A stretch of DNA of 64,000 bases from the NCBI RefSeq assembly GCF_030687715.1, contig NZ_CP117445.1:375501-439500 (forward strand), in the 5' to 3' direction. Below, piece by piece: positions 29,211 through 39,919 of this stretch. Source of the DNA: Pseudomonas sp. FP2196 (GTDB lineage Bacteria; Pseudomonadota; Gammaproteobacteria; Pseudomonadales; Pseudomonadaceae). The notes under the pieces were generated by a model, which was not told where the DNA came from, did no database searches, and saw nothing but the letters and a program-made list of their open reading frames with translations. The position numbers and the translations under genes were made by a program. Position 1 is the stretch's first letter, and each line of letters starts with the position of its first letter.

Positions 29211-31773
29211 CTCTCAAGTACAGCCAGAGACTCTGTCCGAGTATCTGGCGCATCTGCCGATGACCGACCAGCAGCGCGCGGAACTCGCGGGCTGCCAGTC
29301 GTTCAGCGAACTGCATCAACGCCTGTCGTCCTCGACGTTCGACGCTCCTGCCGAAGCCGCCCAGGCTTCGGTGGGCAAGCGCCTGACCCTGAGCACCGCC
29401 GAAGAGCTCGAAGAAGCGGAAATGCTGGTGCTCGACGCCAGCGGTCGAGTCAGCCTCAAGGCAACGCCGCCGATTCGTCGGACCAAGGTCGTGCCGGAGC
29501 CATGGCGCACCAATATTCTGGTGCGTGGCTGGCGTCGTATGACCGGCCGCACCAATCCGCCGCAGCCGCCGAAGGACGAGAATGTCCTGCCGGCCGCGCG
29601 TTGGCGCACCGTCGGTTCGATCCGTCGCTACATTCTGTTGCTGCTCATGCTCGGCCAGACCATCGTCGCCGGCTGGTACATGAAAGGCATCATGCCGTAC
29701 CAGGGCTGGTCGTTCGTCGATCTGGAAGAAGTCCTGCACCAGCCGCTGCTGCAAACCGCCACGCAAGTGCTGCCGTATGCGTTGCAAACGAGCATCCTGA
29801 TTCTGTTCGGGATTCTGTTCTGCTGGGTGTCGGCCGGTTTCTGGACGGCGCTGATGGGCTTTCTGGAGTTGCTCACCGGTCACGATAAATACCGCATCTC
29901 CGGTAAAAGTGCCGGCAACGAGCCGATTGCCAAAGACGCCCGTACCGCGCTGGTCATGCCGATCTGCAACGAAGACGTGCCACGGGTATTTGCCGGTCTG
30001 CGTGCGACATTCGAATCGGTTGCCGCTACCGGTGATCTGGATCGTTTCGACTTCTTCGTACTCAGCGACAGTAACGACACCGACATCTGCGTGGCCGAGC
30101 AACAGGCCTGGCTGGACGTCTGCCGCGAAGCCAAGGGCTTCGGCAAGATCTTCTATCGCCGCCGCCGCCGCCGCGTAAAACGCAAAAGCGGCAACCTCGA
30201 CGACTTCTGCCGTCGTTGGGGCGGTGACTACAAGTACATGGTCGTCCTCGACGCTGACTCGGTCATGAGCGGCGAGTGCCTGACCAGTCTGGTGCGCTTG
30301 ATGGAAGCCACACCGGACGCCGGGATCATCCAGACCGCGCCGCGTGCGTCGGGCATGGACACCCTTTATGCGCGCATGCAGCAGTTCGCCACACGCGTTT
30401 ATGGCCCGCTGTTTACCGCCGGTCTGCACTTCTGGCAGTTGGGTGAATCCCACTACTGGGGTCACAACGCGATCATTCGCATGAAGCCGTTCATCGACCA
30501 CTGCGCCTTGGCGCCGTTGCCGGGCAAGGGTGCGTTCTCCGGGGCGATCCTGTCTCACGACTTCGTTGAAGCCGCGTTGATGCGTCGTGCCGGTTGGGGC
30601 GTGTGGATTGCCTACGACCTGCCAGGCAGCTACGAAGAACTGCCGCCGAACCTGCTCGACGAACTCAAGCGTGACCGCCGCTGGTGCCACGGTAACTTGA
30701 TGAACTTCCGTCTGTTCCTGGTCAAAGGCATGCACCCGGTACACCGCGCGGTGTTCCTCACTGGCGTGATGTCGTACCTGTCGGCGCCGTTGTGGTTCTT
30801 CTTCCTGGTGCTGTCGACCGCGCTTCTCGCGGTGAATACGCTGATGGAGCCGCAGTACTTCCTCGAACCGCGTCAGCTCTATCCGCTGTGGCCACAATGG
30901 CACCCGGACAAGGCGATTGCGCTGTTCTCGACGACCATCGTGCTGCTGTTCCTGCCGAAACTGTTGAGCATCATCCTGATCTGGGCCAAGGGCGCGAAAG
31001 AGTTCGGCGGCAAGTTCAAAGTGACGCTGTCGATGCTGCTGGAAATGCTGTTCTCCATGCTGCTGGCGCCGGTGCGGATGATTTTCCACACCCGTTTCGT
31101 CCTGGCCGCGTTCCTCGGCTGGGCCGCGACCTGGAACTCGCCGCAACGTGACGACGACTCGACGCCATGGAGCGAGGCGGTCAAGCGCCACGGTCCGCAG
31201 ACCCTGCTGGGTTTCTGCTGGGCGCTGCTGGTGATCTGGCTGAACCCGAGCTTCCTGTGGTGGCTGGTGCCGATTGTCGGTTCGCTGATGCTGTCGATCC
31301 CGGTGTCGGTGATTTCCAGCCGTGTCGGTCTGGGCCTGAAGTCCCGTGACGAGAGCCTGTTCCTCATCCCTGAGGAATACAATCCGCCGCAGGCGCTGCT
31401 GGCGACTGACCAGTACACCCACGAGAACCGTTGGCATGCGCTGAATGACGGCTTTATCCGTGCAGTGGTCGATCCGCAGCAGAACGCCTTGGCGTGCTCG
31501 CTGGCGACGTCCCGTCACGGCCAGGCCGAGCCGATCGAATGGCTGCGTCAGGAGCGTGTTCGTCACGCGATCAAGGTTGGCCCTGCCGGGTTGAATAACC
31601 ATGATCGTCTGCAACTGCTGAGCGACCCGGTTGCTCTGGCGCGCTTGCACGAGCAGGTTTGGGGCGAAGGCCATGCCGAGTGGCTGGATGCATGGCGGGC
31701 TTCGGTGAAAGCCGATCCGCATGCGCCGTTACTGCCGCTGCGACCGGTGAGCATGCAGGCTCAACCGGCCTGA
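29203..31773 (+). CDS. opgH: Glucan biosynthesis glucosyltransferase H
   Basis: Inner-membrane glycosyltransferase that polymerizes the beta-glucan backbone from UDP-glucose and passes it to the periplasm. The protein has 856 residues. An N-terminal cytoplasmic region leads into two hydrophobic segments (about residues 142-160 and 190-222), then the GT2 catalytic domain with LSDSNDTD (near 287), [11 protein letters not shown] (near 347) and [10 protein letters not shown] (near 490, the R-x-x-R-W-type motif), followed by a multi-helix membrane region. A hairpin terminator follows directly, closing the opgGH operon. Confidence 0.96.
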   Translation: MSNSQVQPETLSEYLAHLPMTDQQRAELAGCQSFSELHQRLSSSTFDAPAEAAQASVGKRLTLSTAEELEEAEMLVLDASGRVSLKATPPIRRTKVVPEPWRTNILVRGWRRMTGRTNPPQPPKDENVLPAARWRTVGSIRRYILLLLMLGQTIVAGWYMKGIMPYQGWSFVDLEEVLHQPLLQTATQVLPYALQTSILILFGILFCWVSAGFWTALMGFLELLTGHDKYRISGKSAGNEPIAKDARTALVMPICNEDVPRVFAGLRATFESVAATGDLDRFDFFVLSDSNDTDICVAEQQAWLDVCREAKGFGKIFYRRRRRRVKRKSGNLDDFCRRWGGDYKYMVVLDADSVMSGECLTSLVRLMEATPDAGIIQTAPRASGMDTLYARMQQFATRVYGPLFTAGLHFWQLGESHYWGHNAIIRMKPFIDHCALAPLPGKGAFSGAILSHDFVEAALMRRAGWGVWIAYDLPGSYEELPPNLLDELKRDRRWCHGNLMNFRLFLVKGMHPVHRAVFLTGVMSYLSAPLWFFFLVLSTALLAVNTLMEPQYFLEPRQLYPLWPQWHPDKAIALFSTTIVLLFLPKLLSIILIWAKGAKEFGGKFKVTLSMLLEMLFSMLLAPVRMIFHTRFVLAAFLGWAATWNSPQRDDDSTPWSEAVKRHGPQTLLGFCWALLVIWLNPSFLWWLVPIVGSLMLSIPVSVISSRVGLGLKSRDESLFLIPEEYNPPQALLATDQYTHENRWHALNDGFIRAVVDPQQNALACSLATSRHGQAEPIEWLRQERVRHAIKVGPAGLNNHDRLQLLSDPVALARLHEQVWGEGHAEWLDAWRASVKADPHAPLLPLRPVSMQAQPA

Positions 31774-31777
31774 TAAG

Positions 31778-31804
31778 AAGCCCCGCGAAAGCGGGGTTTT
31801 TTTT
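31778..31804 (+). terminator. Rho-independent terminator of opgGH
   Basis: CCCCGCGAAAGCGGGG forms a perfect 6-bp GC stem with a GAAA tetraloop, followed by eight T residues. It starts 7 bases after the opgH stop. Confidence 0.93.
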
Positions 31805-31962
31805 GCCCTGACGACAGTGGGCGCTGATCTGTAATCGATCAAAAAACCTTGTGCAAACGAACGAGTGCGTTAGCATCCGTCCCCGAATTGGCGCACCCGG
31901 GCTTTTTTGCCCGTCTCTGTTGGTTTTCGCGCCGCAAACGCAATGGTTTTGGGGACTTGAAG

Positions 31963-32760
31963 ATGAAGAAGTATCTGTCGATGCTGCTGGTCGGCGTCAC
32001 GGCACTCGTTGCAGTCACTGCGGCGCAAGCTGGCGCAATTGATGACGCGGTCAAGCGCGGCACCTTGAAAGTCGGCATGGATCCGACCTATATGCCGTTC
32101 GAGATGACCAACAAGCGCGGCGAGATCATCGGCTTTGAAGTCGACATCCTCAAAGCCATGACCAAGGCCATGGGCGTCAAGCTGGAGCTGGTCTCCACCG
32201 GTTACGACGGCATCATCCCGGCGCTGATGACCGACAAGTTCGACATGATTGGCAGCGGCATGACCCTGACTCAGGAACGCAACCTGCGCCTGAACTTCAG
32301 CGAACCGTTCATCGTCGTCGGCCAGACCCTGCTGATCCGCAAGGAACTGGAAGGCACCATCAAGTCGTACAAAGACCTGAACACCGCCGACTACCGCATC
32401 ACCTCCAAGCTCGGCACCACCGGCGAGATGGTCGCCAAGAAGCTGATCTCCAAAGCCAAGTACCACGGCTACGACAACGAGCAGGAAGCCGTGCTCGACG
32501 TGGTCAACGGCAAGGCCGACGCCTTCATCTACGACGCGCCATACAACGTTGTCGCGGTGAACAAGGTCGGTGCCGGCAAACTGGTGTTCCTCGACAAGCC
32601 GTTCACTTACGAGCCACTGGCCTTCGGTCTGAAGAAGGGTGACTACGACAGCCTCAACTTCATCAACAACTTCCTGCACCAGATCCACGAAGACGGCACC
32701 TACGATCGCATCCATGACAAGTGGTTCAAGAGCACCGCGTGGCTCAAGGACATGGAATAA
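31963..32760 (+). CDS. Amino acid ABC transporter, periplasmic binding protein
   Basis: A 265-residue family 3 solute-binding protein. The signal peptide ends at VTAAQAG. The mature domain has LKVGMDPTYMPFEMTNKRGEIIGFEVDI, then DGIIPALMTDKFDMIGSGMTLTQER, the typical ligand-pocket regions, and YDAPYNVVAVNK in the hinge/second lobe. The ATG at 31963 gives a proper signal peptide. The transporter genes for the permease and ATPase follow. The substrate is probably a polar amino acid; it cannot be fixed from sequence. Confidence 0.9.
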   Translation: MKKYLSMLLVGVTALVAVTAAQAGAIDDAVKRGTLKVGMDPTYMPFEMTNKRGEIIGFEVDILKAMTKAMGVKLELVSTGYDGIIPALMTDKFDMIGSGMTLTQERNLRLNFSEPFIVVGQTLLIRKELEGTIKSYKDLNTADYRITSKLGTTGEMVAKKLISKAKYHGYDNEQEAVLDVVNGKADAFIYDAPYNVVAVNKVGAGKLVFLDKPFTYEPLAFGLKKGDYDSLNFINNFLHQIHEDGTYDRIHDKWFKSTAWLKDME

Positions 32761-32788
32761 GCCCGGTCAGATAGACCGCGTTGCCTCG

Positions 32789-32852
32789 ATCGCGAGCAGG
32801 CTCACTTCTACAGGGGAACGCATTCCAATGTAGGAGTGAGCCTGCTCGCGAT
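32789..32852. repeat. REP doublet, CGCGAGCAGGCTCAC family
   Basis: ATCGCGAGCAGGCTCAC and its complement GTGAGCCTGCTCGCGAT form a perfect 17-base pair of arms between the binding protein and the permease gene. Its place inside the operon could lower expression of the distal genes relative to the binding protein. Confidence 0.88.
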
Positions 32853-32889
32853 GAGGGCCTCCAAGGCGATACAGAATCCGGAACCTGCA

Positions 32890-33849
32890 ATGAAACATAA
32901 AAAAGCCCAATGGCCCTGGCACGTCCTCACCGTGCTGGTGCTGATCGGCCTGGCCGGCGCGTTGTATTACGCCACGTCGCTGATGTCTTACGAATGGCGC
33001 TGGAATCGCGTGCCGCAGTACTTCGCCTATCAGGCCGAAGAAACCCAGCGCGCCGCCGACATTTCCACCGTCACAGAACTGGTGCGCAAGGGCAGTAGCG
33101 CGCAAGTCACTCTGCGCAACGATGCCGGTGACGAGCAGCACCTGACCGTCGACGAGAACAGCCTGCAATTCGCTCAGGGCGACGATGTGGCCGAAGGCGA
33201 CGTCGTGGGTGTCACTCGGCATTGGGCGGCAGGGCCGCTGTTGTGGGGCCTGTGGACGACGCTTTGGCTGTCGGTGGTCTCCGGCATTCTCGGTTTGCTG
33301 ATCGGTCTGGTTACCGGGCTGTGCCGCTTGTCGAGCAACCCGACGTTGCGCGACCTGTCGAGCATCTACGTCGAACTGGTGCGCGGTACGCCGCTGCTGG
33401 TGCAGATCTTCATTTTCTACTTCTTCATCGGCACGGTGATGAACCTGTCCCGGGAGTTCGCCGGGATCGCCGCGCTGTCGCTGTTCACCGGCGCCTATGT
33501 GGCCGAGATCATTCGTTCTGGCGTGCAGTCGATTGCCCGTGGCCAGAACGAAGCCGCTCGCTCGCTGGGCCTGAGCGCCGGTCAGTCGATGCGCCACGTG
33601 GTGCTGCCGCAAGCGTTCAAGCGCGTGCTGCCACCGTTGGCCGGGCAGTTCATCAGTCTGGTCAAGGACACCTCGCTGGTGTCGGTGATCGCCATCACCG
33701 AGCTGCTCAAAAGCGGCCGTGAAGTCATCACCACCTCGTTCTCGCCGTTCGAAATCCTGTTCTGCGTTGCCGGCCTGTACCTGTTGATCAACCTGCCGCT
33801 GTCGAAAATCGCCAGCCGGCTTGAGCGGAGGCTCGCGCAAAGTGATTGA
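32890..33849 (+). CDS. Amino acid ABC transporter, permease
   Basis: A 319-residue HisMQ-type permease. After a first helix (about residues 12-30) comes an unusually long soluble insert to about residue 120, then the conserved [20 protein letters not shown] helix and the EAA loop [33 protein letters not shown]. The periplasmic insert of about 90 residues ([20 protein letters not shown]) distinguishes it from the minimal family. ATG 32890 is used; longer starts run back into the REP doublet. It overlaps the ATPase gene by 8 bases. Confidence 0.9.
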   Translation: MKHKKAQWPWHVLTVLVLIGLAGALYYATSLMSYEWRWNRVPQYFAYQAEETQRAADISTVTELVRKGSSAQVTLRNDAGDEQHLTVDENSLQFAQGDDVAEGDVVGVTRHWAAGPLLWGLWTTLWLSVVSGILGLLIGLVTGLCRLSSNPTLRDLSSIYVELVRGTPLLVQIFIFYFFIGTVMNLSREFAGIAALSLFTGAYVAEIIRSGVQSIARGQNEAARSLGLSAGQSMRHVVLPQAFKRVLPPLAGQFISLVKDTSLVSVIAITELLKSGREVITTSFSPFEILFCVAGLYLLINLPLSKIASRLERRLAQSD

Positions 33850-34576
33850 AGTCCGCGATCTGGTAAAAGTCTTCGACACCCGTGGCCAGGTAGTGCGCGC
33901 GGTGGATAACGTCAGCACCACGGTCGGCAAGGGCGAAGTGCTGGTGGTGATCGGCCCGTCCGGCTCTGGCAAGTCGACCTTCCTGCGTTGCCTCAATGGC
34001 CTGGAAGAGTTCGATTCGGGTTCGGTGAGCATCGACGGTCTGCAACTGGCTGACCCGAAAACCGACGTGAATGCCTACCGCCGCGAAGTCGGCATGGTGT
34101 TCCAGCATTTCAACCTGTTCCCACACATGACCGTGCTGGAAAACCTCTGTCTGGCGCAGAAAGTCGTGCGCAAGCGCGGCAAGAAAGAGCGCGAGGCCAA
34201 GGCCATGGAGTTGCTGAAAAAGGTCGGTATTGCGCAGAAGGCCAACGAGTTTCCGTCACGCCTGTCCGGCGGTCAGCAGCAGCGCGTGGCGATTGCTCGG
34301 GCGCTGGCGATGGAGCCGAAGGTGATGTTGTTCGATGAGCCGACCTCGGCCCTCGACCCGGAAATGGTCGGCGAAGTACTGGATGTGATGAAAAACCTGG
34401 CCGTGGAAGGCATGACCATGGTCTGCGTCACCCACGAAATGGGCTTCGCCCGGGAAGTGGCGGACCGGGTGCTGTTCTTCGATCACGGCAAACTGCTGGA
34501 AGATGCGTCGCCGGCGGAGTTCTTTGATGCGCCGAAGGATCCGCGGGCGCAGGCCTTCTTGCGCCAGGTCCTGTAA
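33842..34576 (+). CDS. Amino acid ABC transporter, ATP-binding protein
   Basis: A 244-residue GlnQ-type ATPase: Walker [21 protein letters not shown]-loop [16 protein letters not shown], signature [15 protein letters not shown], Walker [15 protein letters not shown] and switch His in VTHEMGFA. The GTG at 33842 gives the usual N-terminus [11 protein letters not shown] and overlaps the permease stop. With the two genes before it, it completes one importer, syntenic with a P. aeruginosa set beside opgGH. Confidence 0.93.
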   Translation: MIEVRDLVKVFDTRGQVVRAVDNVSTTVGKGEVLVVIGPSGSGKSTFLRCLNGLEEFDSGSVSIDGLQLADPKTDVNAYRREVGMVFQHFNLFPHMTVLENLCLAQKVVRKRGKKEREAKAMELLKKVGIAQKANEFPSRLSGGQQQRVAIARALAMEPKVMLFDEPTSALDPEMVGEVLDVMKNLAVEGMTMVCVTHEMGFAREVADRVLFFDHGKLLEDASPAEFFDAPKDPRAQAFLRQVL

Positions 34577-34598
34577 TTTCAGCGTCTCTCAGGACGCC

Positions 34599-34679
34599 TT
34601 CGCGAGCAGGCTCGCTCCCACAGTTGACCGAGTTGTCCAAGCGGACGCGGTCCAATGTGGGAGCGAGCCTGCTCGCGAA
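34599..34679. repeat. REP doublet, CGCGAGCAGGCTCGCTCCCA family
   Basis: TTCGCGAGCAGGCTCGCTCC and its complement lie between the convergent ABC-transporter ATPase and chemoreceptor genes. Confidence 0.88.
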
Positions 34680-34723
34680 TGGCATCACCCCGGTTCAGAG
34701 CGAACCGAGGCAAATCAATCACC

Positions 34724-36640
34724 TCAAACCTTGAATCGACCGACCAGTGTCTGCAGATGCGTCCCCAGCCGCGCCAGCTCAACGCTGGAGGCCGCCGTCT
34801 CTTCACTCGCCGCCGATGTCTGATCCGACACATCGCGCACATTCAGCACGCTACGGTTGATCTCCTCAGCCACAGCGCTTTGCTGCTCAGCTGCTGCAGC
34901 AATCTGTTGGTTCATCGCCTGAATCGCCGAAACAGTGCGGGTGATGCTTTCCAGCGAACCACCGGCCCGACGGGTCAGCTCGACGCTGCTGTCGGTCAGG
35001 GTGCGGCTGTTGTCCATGATCGTCGCGACTTGCTGGGTGCCGTTTTGCAGGCCGACGATCAGCTCTTCGATCTCTTCGGTGGACTTTTGTGTGCGCTGGG
35101 CGAGGCTGCGCACTTCGTCGGCGACCACGGCGAATCCACGTCCGGCTTCACCGGCACGCGCCGCTTCGATGGCCGCGTTGAGCGCCAGCAGGTTGGTTTG
35201 CTGGGCCACGGATTTGATCACGTCGAGGACGCTGCCGATCTTGTCGCTTTCACGCTTGAGTTCGCCCATGGCTTCGGTGGAGTGGCCGACTTCAACCGCC
35301 AGACGCTCGATCTGCGCAATGGCTTCGCCGACGACTTTGTCGCCTTCGCGGGCCTGTTGGTCCGCTGCGACAGCGGCTTCGGAAGCCTCTTCAGCGTTGC
35401 GCGCAACTTCCTGAACGGTGGCAGCCATTTCGTTCATGGCGGTGGCGACCTGATCGGTCTCGATTTTCTGATTGTTGACCCCGGCGCTGGTCTGCTCGGT
35501 CACGGCGGACAGTTCTTCGGCAGCGCTGGCAATCTGGGTGACGCCGTCGCTGATCCCGCCGATCAGCTCGCGCAGGCCTTGAGTCATGCTCTGCATCGAA
35601 CGCTGCAACTGGCCTAGTTCGTCGCGGCGCAGCGAAACCAGGTTGTGGGTCAGGTCGCCAGCGGCTACGCGCTCGGCGACTTTCAGGGTCTGGTTCAGCG
35701 GAATGATGATTTGCCGGGTGATCGCCCAAGCCGCCAGCAGGCCGAAGGCCAAGGCCAGCAGAGTGGCGATCATCAGCATGTTTTTGGCGTGGGCGGCATC
35801 GGTGTCGCGCACGATAGTTTGCGAAGCCGTCAGCTTCTTGCTGAGGTCGATCAAGATGTCGCCCTGAGCGGACATGCGCGCGAGTGACTTGGCATTGGTG
35901 ACCTGCGAATCGCGGAACTGAGCGACTGCCGCGCGATAGGCTTTGATCGATTCGGTGGCCTGTTGCAGGTTGGCGATATGTTGTTCCGGCAGTGTCGCCG
36001 GCAGGCTTTCAAGATATTTGAGGGCATTGTCGATGGCATTGAGTGCCGGTTGCTCTGCTTCAGCCTTGCCGCTGTAGGTGTAGCCGCGCACTTGATAACG
36101 CGCCTGCTGGAGCAGTTTGCTCAGTTCGATCACGCTGTTGAACTGCGCGACGCTGTCCCCTTGCAGCAAGGATTTTTCAACTTCCGATACCTTTGCCACG
36201 GCGTTGTCGGCGTTTGCACCCAGCTTGCTGCGGGCGTCTTCGCGCTGCACGGTGGCCTGAGTCATGTCGGCAAAAGCACGTTTGTATTCGGCAACGGCGG
36301 CCAATTGCTGATCGACCATGGCGGCGTCGGAGGGTTGTTCAATCAGGCCGCGTGCGGTTTGCAGGCCGCTGTCGAGTTTGTTCAGCAACTCGTTGACCGC
36401 GCCCGGGCCTTGTTCGCCACGGCGTGCGTCATAGTCCACGCGCGCCAGGCGCAGGTCCTTGGTCAGCTCGTTGAGGCTGGAGATGAACCCCAGCTTGTCG
36501 CCACGACTGATGATGCCGCTCATGCCGGTCCAGCCGGTAAAGGTGATCAACAGCGTCAGCAGCAGCACCAGGCCGAAACCGATTCCCAGTTTGCGTTTGA
36601 CGCTGACGTTTCCAAGACTCTCGGCTAACCAACGGTACAT
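34724..36640 (-). CDS. Methyl-accepting chemotaxis protein with HBM sensor domain (McpK-like)
   Basis: A 638-residue receptor. A membrane helix (about residues 17-38) is followed by a long all-helical periplasmic domain to about residue 285, rich in heptad-like Leu/Ala/Gln, matching the helical bimodular (HBM) class. A second helix ([17 protein letters not shown]), HAMP and the signalling domain with [19 protein letters not shown] come next. By position beside rsmE-tat and the amino acid transporter it corresponds to P. aeruginosa PA5072 (McpK), a 2-oxoglutarate receptor. The ligand assignment is inference from synteny; other HBM receptors bind organic acids or polyamines. Confidence 0.85.
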   Translation of the reverse strand: MYRWLAESLGNVSVKRKLGIGFGLVLLLTLLITFTGWTGMSGIISRGDKLGFISSLNELTKDLRLARVDYDARRGEQGPGAVNELLNKLDSGLQTARGLIEQPSDAAMVDQQLAAVAEYKRAFADMTQATVQREDARSKLGANADNAVAKVSEVEKSLLQGDSVAQFNSVIELSKLLQQARYQVRGYTYSGKAEAEQPALNAIDNALKYLESLPATLPEQHIANLQQATESIKAYRAAVAQFRDSQVTNAKSLARMSAQGDILIDLSKKLTASQTIVRDTDAAHAKNMLMIATLLALAFGLLAAWAITRQIIIPLNQTLKVAERVAAGDLTHNLVSLRRDELGQLQRSMQSMTQGLRELIGGISDGVTQIASAAEELSAVTEQTSAGVNNQKIETDQVATAMNEMAATVQEVARNAEEASEAAVAADQQAREGDKVVGEAIAQIERLAVEVGHSTEAMGELKRESDKIGSVLDVIKSVAQQTNLLALNAAIEAARAGEAGRGFAVVADEVRSLAQRTQKSTEEIEELIVGLQNGTQQVATIMDNSRTLTDSSVELTRRAGGSLESITRTVSAIQAMNQQIAAAAEQQSAVAEEINRSVLNVRDVSDQTSAASEETAASSVELARLGTHLQTLVGRFKV

Positions 36641-36750
36641 GCGACGACTCCCCGACCACTAATTGGACTTATGGGGACTGTATCGGCTGAGTGATGGCAA
36701 TCTGTAACGCCATTTGTTCGGGAAGACACCACATTCTGCAGATGCTGATC

Positions 36751-36833
36751 TGTAGGAGCTGTCGAGTGAAACGAGGCTGTGATCTTTTGATTTTTTAGAA
36801 GCAAAAGATCGCAGCCTGCGGCAGCTCCTACAG
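36751..36833. repeat. REP doublet with one variant arm
   Basis: The right arm is the standard AAAAGATCGCAGCCTGCGGC type. The left arm reads TGTAGGAGCTGTCGAGTGAA then ACGAGGCTGTGATC, a longer variant with an inserted GAGTGAAACGA segment. It lies between the chemoreceptor promoter region and the rsmE end. Confidence 0.78.
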
Positions 36834-36849
36834 GGGATCGGTGTTGTGC

Positions 36850-37557
36850 TTAGAAGAGGCGCGCGAGGAGGGCGGTGACGGCGGTTTCGACGCGCAGGAT
36901 GCGCTCGCCCAGTTGCACCGGTTGCAGGCCGGACTTGGCCAGCAGATCGATTTCGTAGGGAATCCAGCCGCCCTCGGGGCCGATGGCCAGAGTGACCGGT
37001 TCGTTCAATGCGCGCGGGCAGGGCGGGTAGTTGCCAGGATGGCCGACCAGACCCAATGTGCCTTCGGTGATTGCCGGCAGCCGGTCTTCGACAAACGGCT
37101 TGAAGCGTTTCTCGATGATGATTTGCGGCAGCACCGTATCCCGCGCCTGTTCGAGGCCGAGGATCAGTTGTTCGCGGATTGCTTCAGGTTCGAGAAACGG
37201 TGTCTGCCAGAAGCTCTTCTCGACGCGGTAGCTGTTGACCAGAATGACCTTCGGCACGCCCATGGTCGCCACGGTCTGGAACACCCGACGCAGCATCTTT
37301 GGGCGCGGCAGGGCCAGCACCAATGTCAGCGGCAGCTTGGCCGGTGGCGGCTGGTCGAGGGTGACGCGCAGTTCCGCTTCACCGGCCTCCAGCCGCAAAA
37401 GCTCAGCCGAACCCATCAGACCATTGATCCGTCCGACCCGCAGGCTGTCACCGACTTCCGAGCGGTGGACTTCCTGCATGTGCGTCAGGCGTCGATCACG
37501 CAGCACCACACGGTCGGCCGCAATGAAGTCGGCCTCTTCGAGTAACAGCAGGTTCAT
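36850..37557 (-). CDS. rsmE: 16S rRNA m3U1498 methyltransferase
   Basis: Methylates N3 of U1498 in 16S rRNA using S-adenosylmethionine. The 235-residue protein is of the SPOUT class: an N-terminal PUA-like domain ([17 protein letters not shown]) and a C-terminal knotted domain with the AdoMet site [17 protein letters not shown] and final [16 protein letters not shown]. Its start overlaps the tatC stop by 4 bases, so it is the last gene of the hisIE-tatABC-rsmE run. Confidence 0.95.
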   Translation of the reverse strand: MNLLLLEEADFIAADRVVLRDRRLTHMQEVHRSEVGDSLRVGRINGLMGSAELLRLEAGEAELRVTLDQPPPAKLPLTLVLALPRPKMLRRVFQTVATMGVPKVILVNSYRVEKSFWQTPFLEPEAIREQLILGLEQARDTVLPQIIIEKRFKPFVEDRLPAITEGTLGLVGHPGNYPPCPRALNEPVTLAIGPEGGWIPYEIDLLAKSGLQPVQLGERILRVETAVTALLARLF

Positions 37558-38345
37558 GCCTGGGTCGCTGGCGGCTGGTCGTTGTGGTCGTCGGCTGAAT
37601 TTTCATCCGGGCGTTCGCGCTTGCTGACCAGGCCACCGAACAGAATGCCGATTTCAAACAGCATCCACATCGGCACGGCCAACAGAGTCTGCGAGAAAAT
37701 ATCCGGCGGCGTGAGGATCATGCCGACCACGAAGCAGCCAATGATCACGTACGGGCGGATCTTTCTCAGGTATTGGACATCGACCACACCGATCCACACC
37801 AGCAGCACCACGGCCACCGGAATTTCGAACGCCACGCCGAAAGCGAAGAACAGCGTCATGACGAAATCGAGGTAGCTGGCGATGTCGGTCATCATTTCCA
37901 CGCCCGCCGGGGTGGCGGCAGCGAAGAACTTGAAGATCAGCGGGAACACGAAGTAATAGGCGAAGGCCATGCCGGTGTAGAACAGCAGGATGCTGGAGAC
38001 CAACAGTGGCACCGCGATGCGCTTCTCATGCTTGTACAGGCCTGGCGCGATGAAGCCCCAGATCTGATGCAGGATCACCGGAATCGCAAGAAACAGCGAG
38101 ACCATCATCGTCAGCTTCAGCGGCGTCAGGAACGGCGACGACACGTCGGTGGCGATCATCGTCGCGCCGACCGGCAGGTACTGGCGCAGCGGCGTCGAGA
38201 CGAAGGTGTAGATCTGCTGGGTGAAGGCGAACAGCCCGGCGAAGATGATGAAGATCGCCGCCACGCAACGCAGCAGGCGGGTGCGCAACTCGGTTAGATG
38301 CGAAACCAGCGGCATGTGCTGGTCGTTTTCGGGAAGATCGCTCAT
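37554..38345 (-). CDS. tatC: Sec-independent protein translocase TatC
   Basis: Core of the twin-arginine translocon, binding RR signal peptides in the inner membrane. The 263-residue protein has six hydrophobic segments; the N-terminal [12 protein letters not shown], the periplasmic region with [21 protein letters not shown] and the family segment [21 protein letters not shown] are all present. A hydrophilic tail rich in Asp/Asn follows. It overlaps tatB and rsmE by 4 bases on each side. Confidence 0.97.
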   Translation of the reverse strand: MSDLPENDQHMPLVSHLTELRTRLLRCVAAIFIIFAGLFAFTQQIYTFVSTPLRQYLPVGATMIATDVSSPFLTPLKLTMMVSLFLAIPVILHQIWGFIAPGLYKHEKRIAVPLLVSSILLFYTGMAFAYYFVFPLIFKFFAAATPAGVEMMTDIASYLDFVMTLFFAFGVAFEIPVAVVLLVWIGVVDVQYLRKIRPYVIIGCFVVGMILTPPDIFSQTLLAVPMWMLFEIGILFGGLVSKRERPDENSADDHNDQPPATQA

Positions 38346-38794
38346 GGGGCTCGCGGCGGCAGTGTAGGGTCGTGAGGCGCTGGTGTGATCGGCGCGGCGG
38401 TCGGAGCTACGTGTTCAACCGAATTGTCTGCGACAGTGGGTGCAGGTTCTGTCGGCGCTACAACGGGAGCGGGTACAGGTGAAGCCGGCGCGGTTGGCGC
38501 ATGAATTGTCTGCTGGCCCACATGTTCAACCGGCGTCGGCTCTTGCTGAACCGGATTGAAAATCTTCCGTGCTTCCTGCTCCAGCGACAGAATGTGCTCG
38601 TTGTGCAGTTGCCGACGGATCTCGTCGGCACCGATTTCACGTTCAACTTCCTGTTTGATCGCGTTGAAGCTGCGCTTCAGCCGTCCGACCCACAGGCCGG
38701 CGGTGCGTGCAGCGCCCGGCAGACGCTCGGGCCCCAGCACCAGCAGGGCGACGAGGCCGACAAGCAGCAGTTCAGAGAAGCTGATACCAAACAT
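38342..38794 (-). CDS. tatB: Sec-independent protein translocase TatB
   Basis: Single-span partner of TatC in signal recognition. The 150-residue protein begins [30 protein letters not shown], the classic TatB helix-hinge-amphipathic helix layout with the conserved Glu at residue 8. The C-terminal third is a Pro/Ala/Val-rich, presumably disordered tail. It lies 10 bases after tatA and overlaps tatC. Confidence 0.96.
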   Translation of the reverse strand: MFGISFSELLLVGLVALLVLGPERLPGAARTAGLWVGRLKRSFNAIKQEVEREIGADEIRRQLHNEHILSLEQEARKIFNPVQQEPTPVEHVGQQTIHAPTAPASPVPAPVVAPTEPAPTVADNSVEHVAPTAAPITPAPHDPTLPPRAP

Positions 38795-38804
38795 TAGTCA
38801 GTGC

Positions 38805-39086
38805 TCACACGTCTTTGCGGATCGGCTCTTCGACTTTCTGCGCCTGCACGTCGATGGTGTGCGGCGGATTGGCCTGAGCGGTGGCTTGCGGCTGCACCGG
38901 TGGCACCGGCTGCGCAGGCGTCACGGTTGGATCGGCGGCCGGCTTCTCGTCGTCGTTCATGGCTTTGCGGAAGCCCTTGATCGACTCGCCAACGTCGGTG
39001 CCGAGGTTTTTCAGTTTCTTGGTGCCGAACACCAGCACCACGACTACCAGAATGACGATCCAGTGTTTCCAGTCAAAAATGCCCAT
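38805..39086 (-). CDS. tatA: Sec-independent protein translocase TatA
   Basis: Pore-forming component of the Tat system. From ATG 39086 the protein has 93 residues: [21 protein letters not shown], the hinge [10 protein letters not shown], an amphipathic helix ([12 protein letters not shown]) and a Pro/Gln/Ala-rich tail. A longer in-frame leader is discounted since the TatA N-terminus is invariant. It lies 25 bases after hisE. Confidence 0.96.
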   Translation of the reverse strand: MGIFDWKHWIVILVVVVLVFGTKKLKNLGTDVGESIKGFRKAMNDDEKPAADPTVTPAQPVPPVQPQATAQANPPHTIDVQAQKVEEPIRKDV

Positions 39087-39111
39087 GTTGCTGTTCCTCT
39101 CTAATAGTTGT

Positions 39112-39444
39112 TCAGGCGGACGGACGCGAGGCTTTCTCGACGTGTCCGGACAGGCCGAAGCGACGATCCAGTTCATCGAGTACAGCCTGCGGATGCTGCC
39201 CCAGTTGGGCGAGCATGACCATGCTGTGGAACCACAGGTCGGCGGTCTCGTAGATCACGTCGCTGCAGTCGCCGCTGATGGCGGCGTCCTTGGCGGCAAT
39301 AATGGTTTCGACCGACTCTTCGCCGACTTTCTCCAGAATCTTGTTCAGACCCTTGTGATACAGGCTGGCGACATAGGAGCTGTCGGCCGCTGCGCCTTTG
39401 CGCTCTTCGAGCACTTCGGCCAGGCGGGTCAGGGTGTCACTCAT
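39112..39444 (-). CDS. hisE: Phosphoribosyl-ATP diphosphatase
   Basis: Second step of histidine biosynthesis: hydrolyses PR-ATP to PR-AMP. The 110-residue MazG-like helical protein has the metal-binding [16 protein letters not shown] and [14 protein letters not shown] segments. ATG 39444 overlaps hisI by 8 bases. In Pseudomonas hisI and hisE are separate genes, as here, rather than fused as in enterics. The window thus holds two biosynthetic steps as well as the whole degradative route. Confidence 0.95.
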   Translation of the reverse strand: MSDTLTRLAEVLEERKGAAADSSYVASLYHKGLNKILEKVGEESVETIIAAKDAAISGDCSDVIYETADLWFHSMVMLAQLGQHPQAVLDELDRRFGLSGHVEKASRPSA

Positions 39445-39838
39445 GTTTGTGTCCTGCGGAATAAATAGCGTGCGGATCTTTGAGGACCGGGTCGACTGTT
39501 TTCCAGTCGCCGTTTTCGAAGACGCGGTAAAAGCAGCTTTGACGGCCGGTATGGCAAGCAATGTCGCCGATCTGTTCAACCATCAGGATGATCACGTCGG
39601 CGTCACAGTCCAGACGCATCTCATGCAAGGTCTGTACGTGGCCGGACTCTTCGCCCTTGCGCCACAGCTTGCCACGGGAACGTGACCAGTAGATTGCACG
39701 GTTTTCCGCGGCGGTCAGTTCGAGCGCTTCGCGGTTCATCCAGGCCATCATCAGTACGCGTCCGGTCTTGTGATCCTGGGCAATCGCCGGCACCAGGCCG
39801 TCCGCGTCCCACTTGATCTCGTCCAGCCAGTTTTTCAT
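39437..39838 (-). CDS. hisI: Phosphoribosyl-AMP cyclohydrolase
   Basis: Third step of histidine biosynthesis, opening the adenine ring of PR-AMP. From ATG 39838 the protein has 133 residues: [21 protein letters not shown], the WRKGEESGH motif, the Mg site [12 protein letters not shown] and the Zn cysteines in [10 protein letters not shown]. The first Met of the open frame is eight codons upstream, but [11 protein letters not shown] is the family N-terminus. Confidence 0.96.
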   Translation of the reverse strand: MKNWLDEIKWDADGLVPAIAQDHKTGRVLMMAWMNREALELTAAENRAIYWSRSRGKLWRKGEESGHVQTLHEMRLDCDADVIILMVEQIGDIACHTGRQSCFYRVFENGDWKTVDPVLKDPHAIYSAGHKHE

Positions 39839-39919
39839 CTTCGACTCCGACAGCGAACCCACACTTCAAATAGTCGGGTTCAGGCGTTGAAACAGTGTGC
39901 CAGCCGATTACGGAACTGG

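Noticed and set aside
28876..31722. Minus-strand open frame of about 950 codons opposite opgG/opgH
   Set aside because: Gln/Arg/His-rich shadow of opgH; no start signal or protein motif.
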